Positions 43,766-44,355 of a DNA stretch of 44,355 bases are shown piece after piece. Made by a program: the position numbers and the translations under genes. The stretch spans positions 1 to 44,355 of the forward strand of contig JALSLK010000079.1 in the NCBI GenBank assembly GCA_026988355.1, in the 5' to 3' direction. The notes beneath the pieces are model-generated. The model was not told where the DNA came from. It searched no databases and saw nothing but the letters and a program-made list of their open reading frames with translations. The DNA is from Flavobacteriaceae bacterium. GTDB lineage: Bacteria; Bacteroidota; Bacteroidia; Flavobacteriales; Flavobacteriaceae. Every line of letters starts with the position of its first letter. Position 1 is the stretch's first letter.

Positions 43766-44355
43766 ATGTATTTTTATTTAAAAGACACAAAAGCAGAAAA
43801 GAAAACATTAATTTATTTTAAATATAAAAACGGAAGCGAGAAACGTTTTGTCTACTCAACAAAGGTAAAAATTTCTCCTAAAGATTGGGATTTTCAAGCA
43901 AAATTTGTAAAATCTAAAAAAGGGAGAACCGATTTATATATCCTTGCAAAAAAAATAAGCGTTTACTTAGATTTTTTTAAAAGATTGGATTCTCATTACG
44001 AAATCAATAATGAAAAGCTAACGCATCAAAAATTAACTATTGAATTTGAGGATAACTTTAATAAGAAAAAGAAAAAAAGCATATTATCTGTCGCAGATTG
44101 GTTTGATATTCTGATAGACGAAAAAAGAAAGCCAAATACAAAAACACATACAAAATATATTAAAGCAAAGGAAAGTTTAATTCAATACGCTAAGTCAAAA
44201 AATAAGGAATTAACCTTTGATTTGTTTTCTGATTTTACAGATTTTCCAAAATTTATGTACAAGCAGTATAATTATAACGATAATAGTTTAAGTCGACATT
44301 TTGGATATATAAAAACATTTTTACTTTGGACTTATAAAAGGAAATTACACGATAT
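43766..44355 (+). CDS. Tyrosine-type site-specific integrase, N-terminal part (cut by window edge)
   Basis: Open frame of 196 codons that continues past the right edge. The N-terminal 60 residues resemble the arm-type DNA-binding domain of Bacteroidota integrases (MYFYLKDTKAEKKTLIYFKY, then VKISPKDWDF). A SAM-like core-binding domain follows (about 105-196), including SVADWFDILIDEKRK, THTKYIKAKESLIQYAKSKN and SRHFGYIKTFLLWTYKRKL. The catalytic Arg-His-Arg-Tyr domain would lie beyond the window. Start chosen at the ATG 43766, 24 bases after a -7 motif. It is the only mobile-element gene here and probably the first gene of an integrated element beside the rpmB operon. Confidence 0.85.
   Translation, partial: MYFYLKDTKAEKKTLIYFKYKNGSEKRFVYSTKVKISPKDWDFQAKFVKSKKGRTDLYILAKKISVYLDFFKRLDSHYEINNEKLTHQKLTIEFEDNFNKKKKKSILSVADWFDILIDEKRKPNTKTHTKYIKAKESLIQYAKSKNKELTFDLFSDFTDFPKFMYKQYNYNDNSLSRHFGYIKTFLLWTYKRKLHD

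Noticed and set aside
1-44355. CRISPR array or defence system
   Set aside because: No regularly spaced repeats and no cas, restriction-modification or toxin-antitoxin genes were seen.

Overview
The window is chromosomal DNA from a member of the Bacteroidota, almost certainly the family Flavobacteriaceae; I cannot name the genus. The evidence is the very low GC content, three proteins ending in a type IX secretion (T9SS) sorting domain, the T9SS/gliding lipoprotein PorW/SprE, a bacillithiol enzyme (BshC), an Oar-like TonB-dependent receptor, and promoters matching the Bacteroidota -7 element TAnnTTTG. Most of it is a conserved housekeeping backbone. I see no tRNA, rRNA, CRISPR array or complete mobile element.

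Layout. 0-11.8 kb: rseP and a secreted M1 peptidase on the minus strand, then on the plus strand a SCO1-like protein, feoA-feoB, a secreted carboxypeptidase-regulatory-domain protein, an alpha/beta hydrolase, a small membrane protein and trigger factor, closed by a two-way terminator against pyrF. 12-22 kb, minus strand: one long transcription unit running porW, bactofilin, atpZ, a small membrane protein, then atpB, E, F, H, A, G and a terminator, followed by a secreted delta-60 repeat protein. The atpD and atpC genes are not here, as is usual in this group. 22-29 kb: a glycosyltransferase and a nucleoside phosphorylase, a large TonB-dependent receptor, and a secreted M23 peptidase. 29-32 kb: prfA, a short Nif3-like protein and a cysteine-free relative of zinc-ribbon proteins. 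32-35 kb: a compact cassette of a TetR regulator overlapping a UbiA-like membrane protein, divergent from an FAD monooxygenase, with a duplicated 19-bp sequence in the shared promoter region. 35-38 kb: rimO-bshC. 38-41.7 kb: a plus-strand run of a NagX-like acyltransferase, a serine-hydrolase lipoprotein and a GH26-like lipoprotein. 41.7-43.4 kb: ftsY and rpmB-rpmG-DUF4295. From 43.77 kb a tyrosine-type integrase runs off the right edge and probably marks the start of an integrated element.

The most unusual object is the GH26-like protein (40609-41664). Its fold elements appear in circularly permuted order: the segment normally at the end of the barrel (helix 7, strand 8, helix 8) sits directly after the lipoprotein signal, and the protein stops just after the predicted nucleophile strand. 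Other points of interest are the TetR/UbiA/FAD cassette with its duplicated operator-like site, a strong hairpin between atpE and atpF, a Nif3 protein without the usual insert domain, a zinc-ribbon family protein without any cysteine, and the integrase at the edge. All assignments come from reading the sequence; no database search was run.
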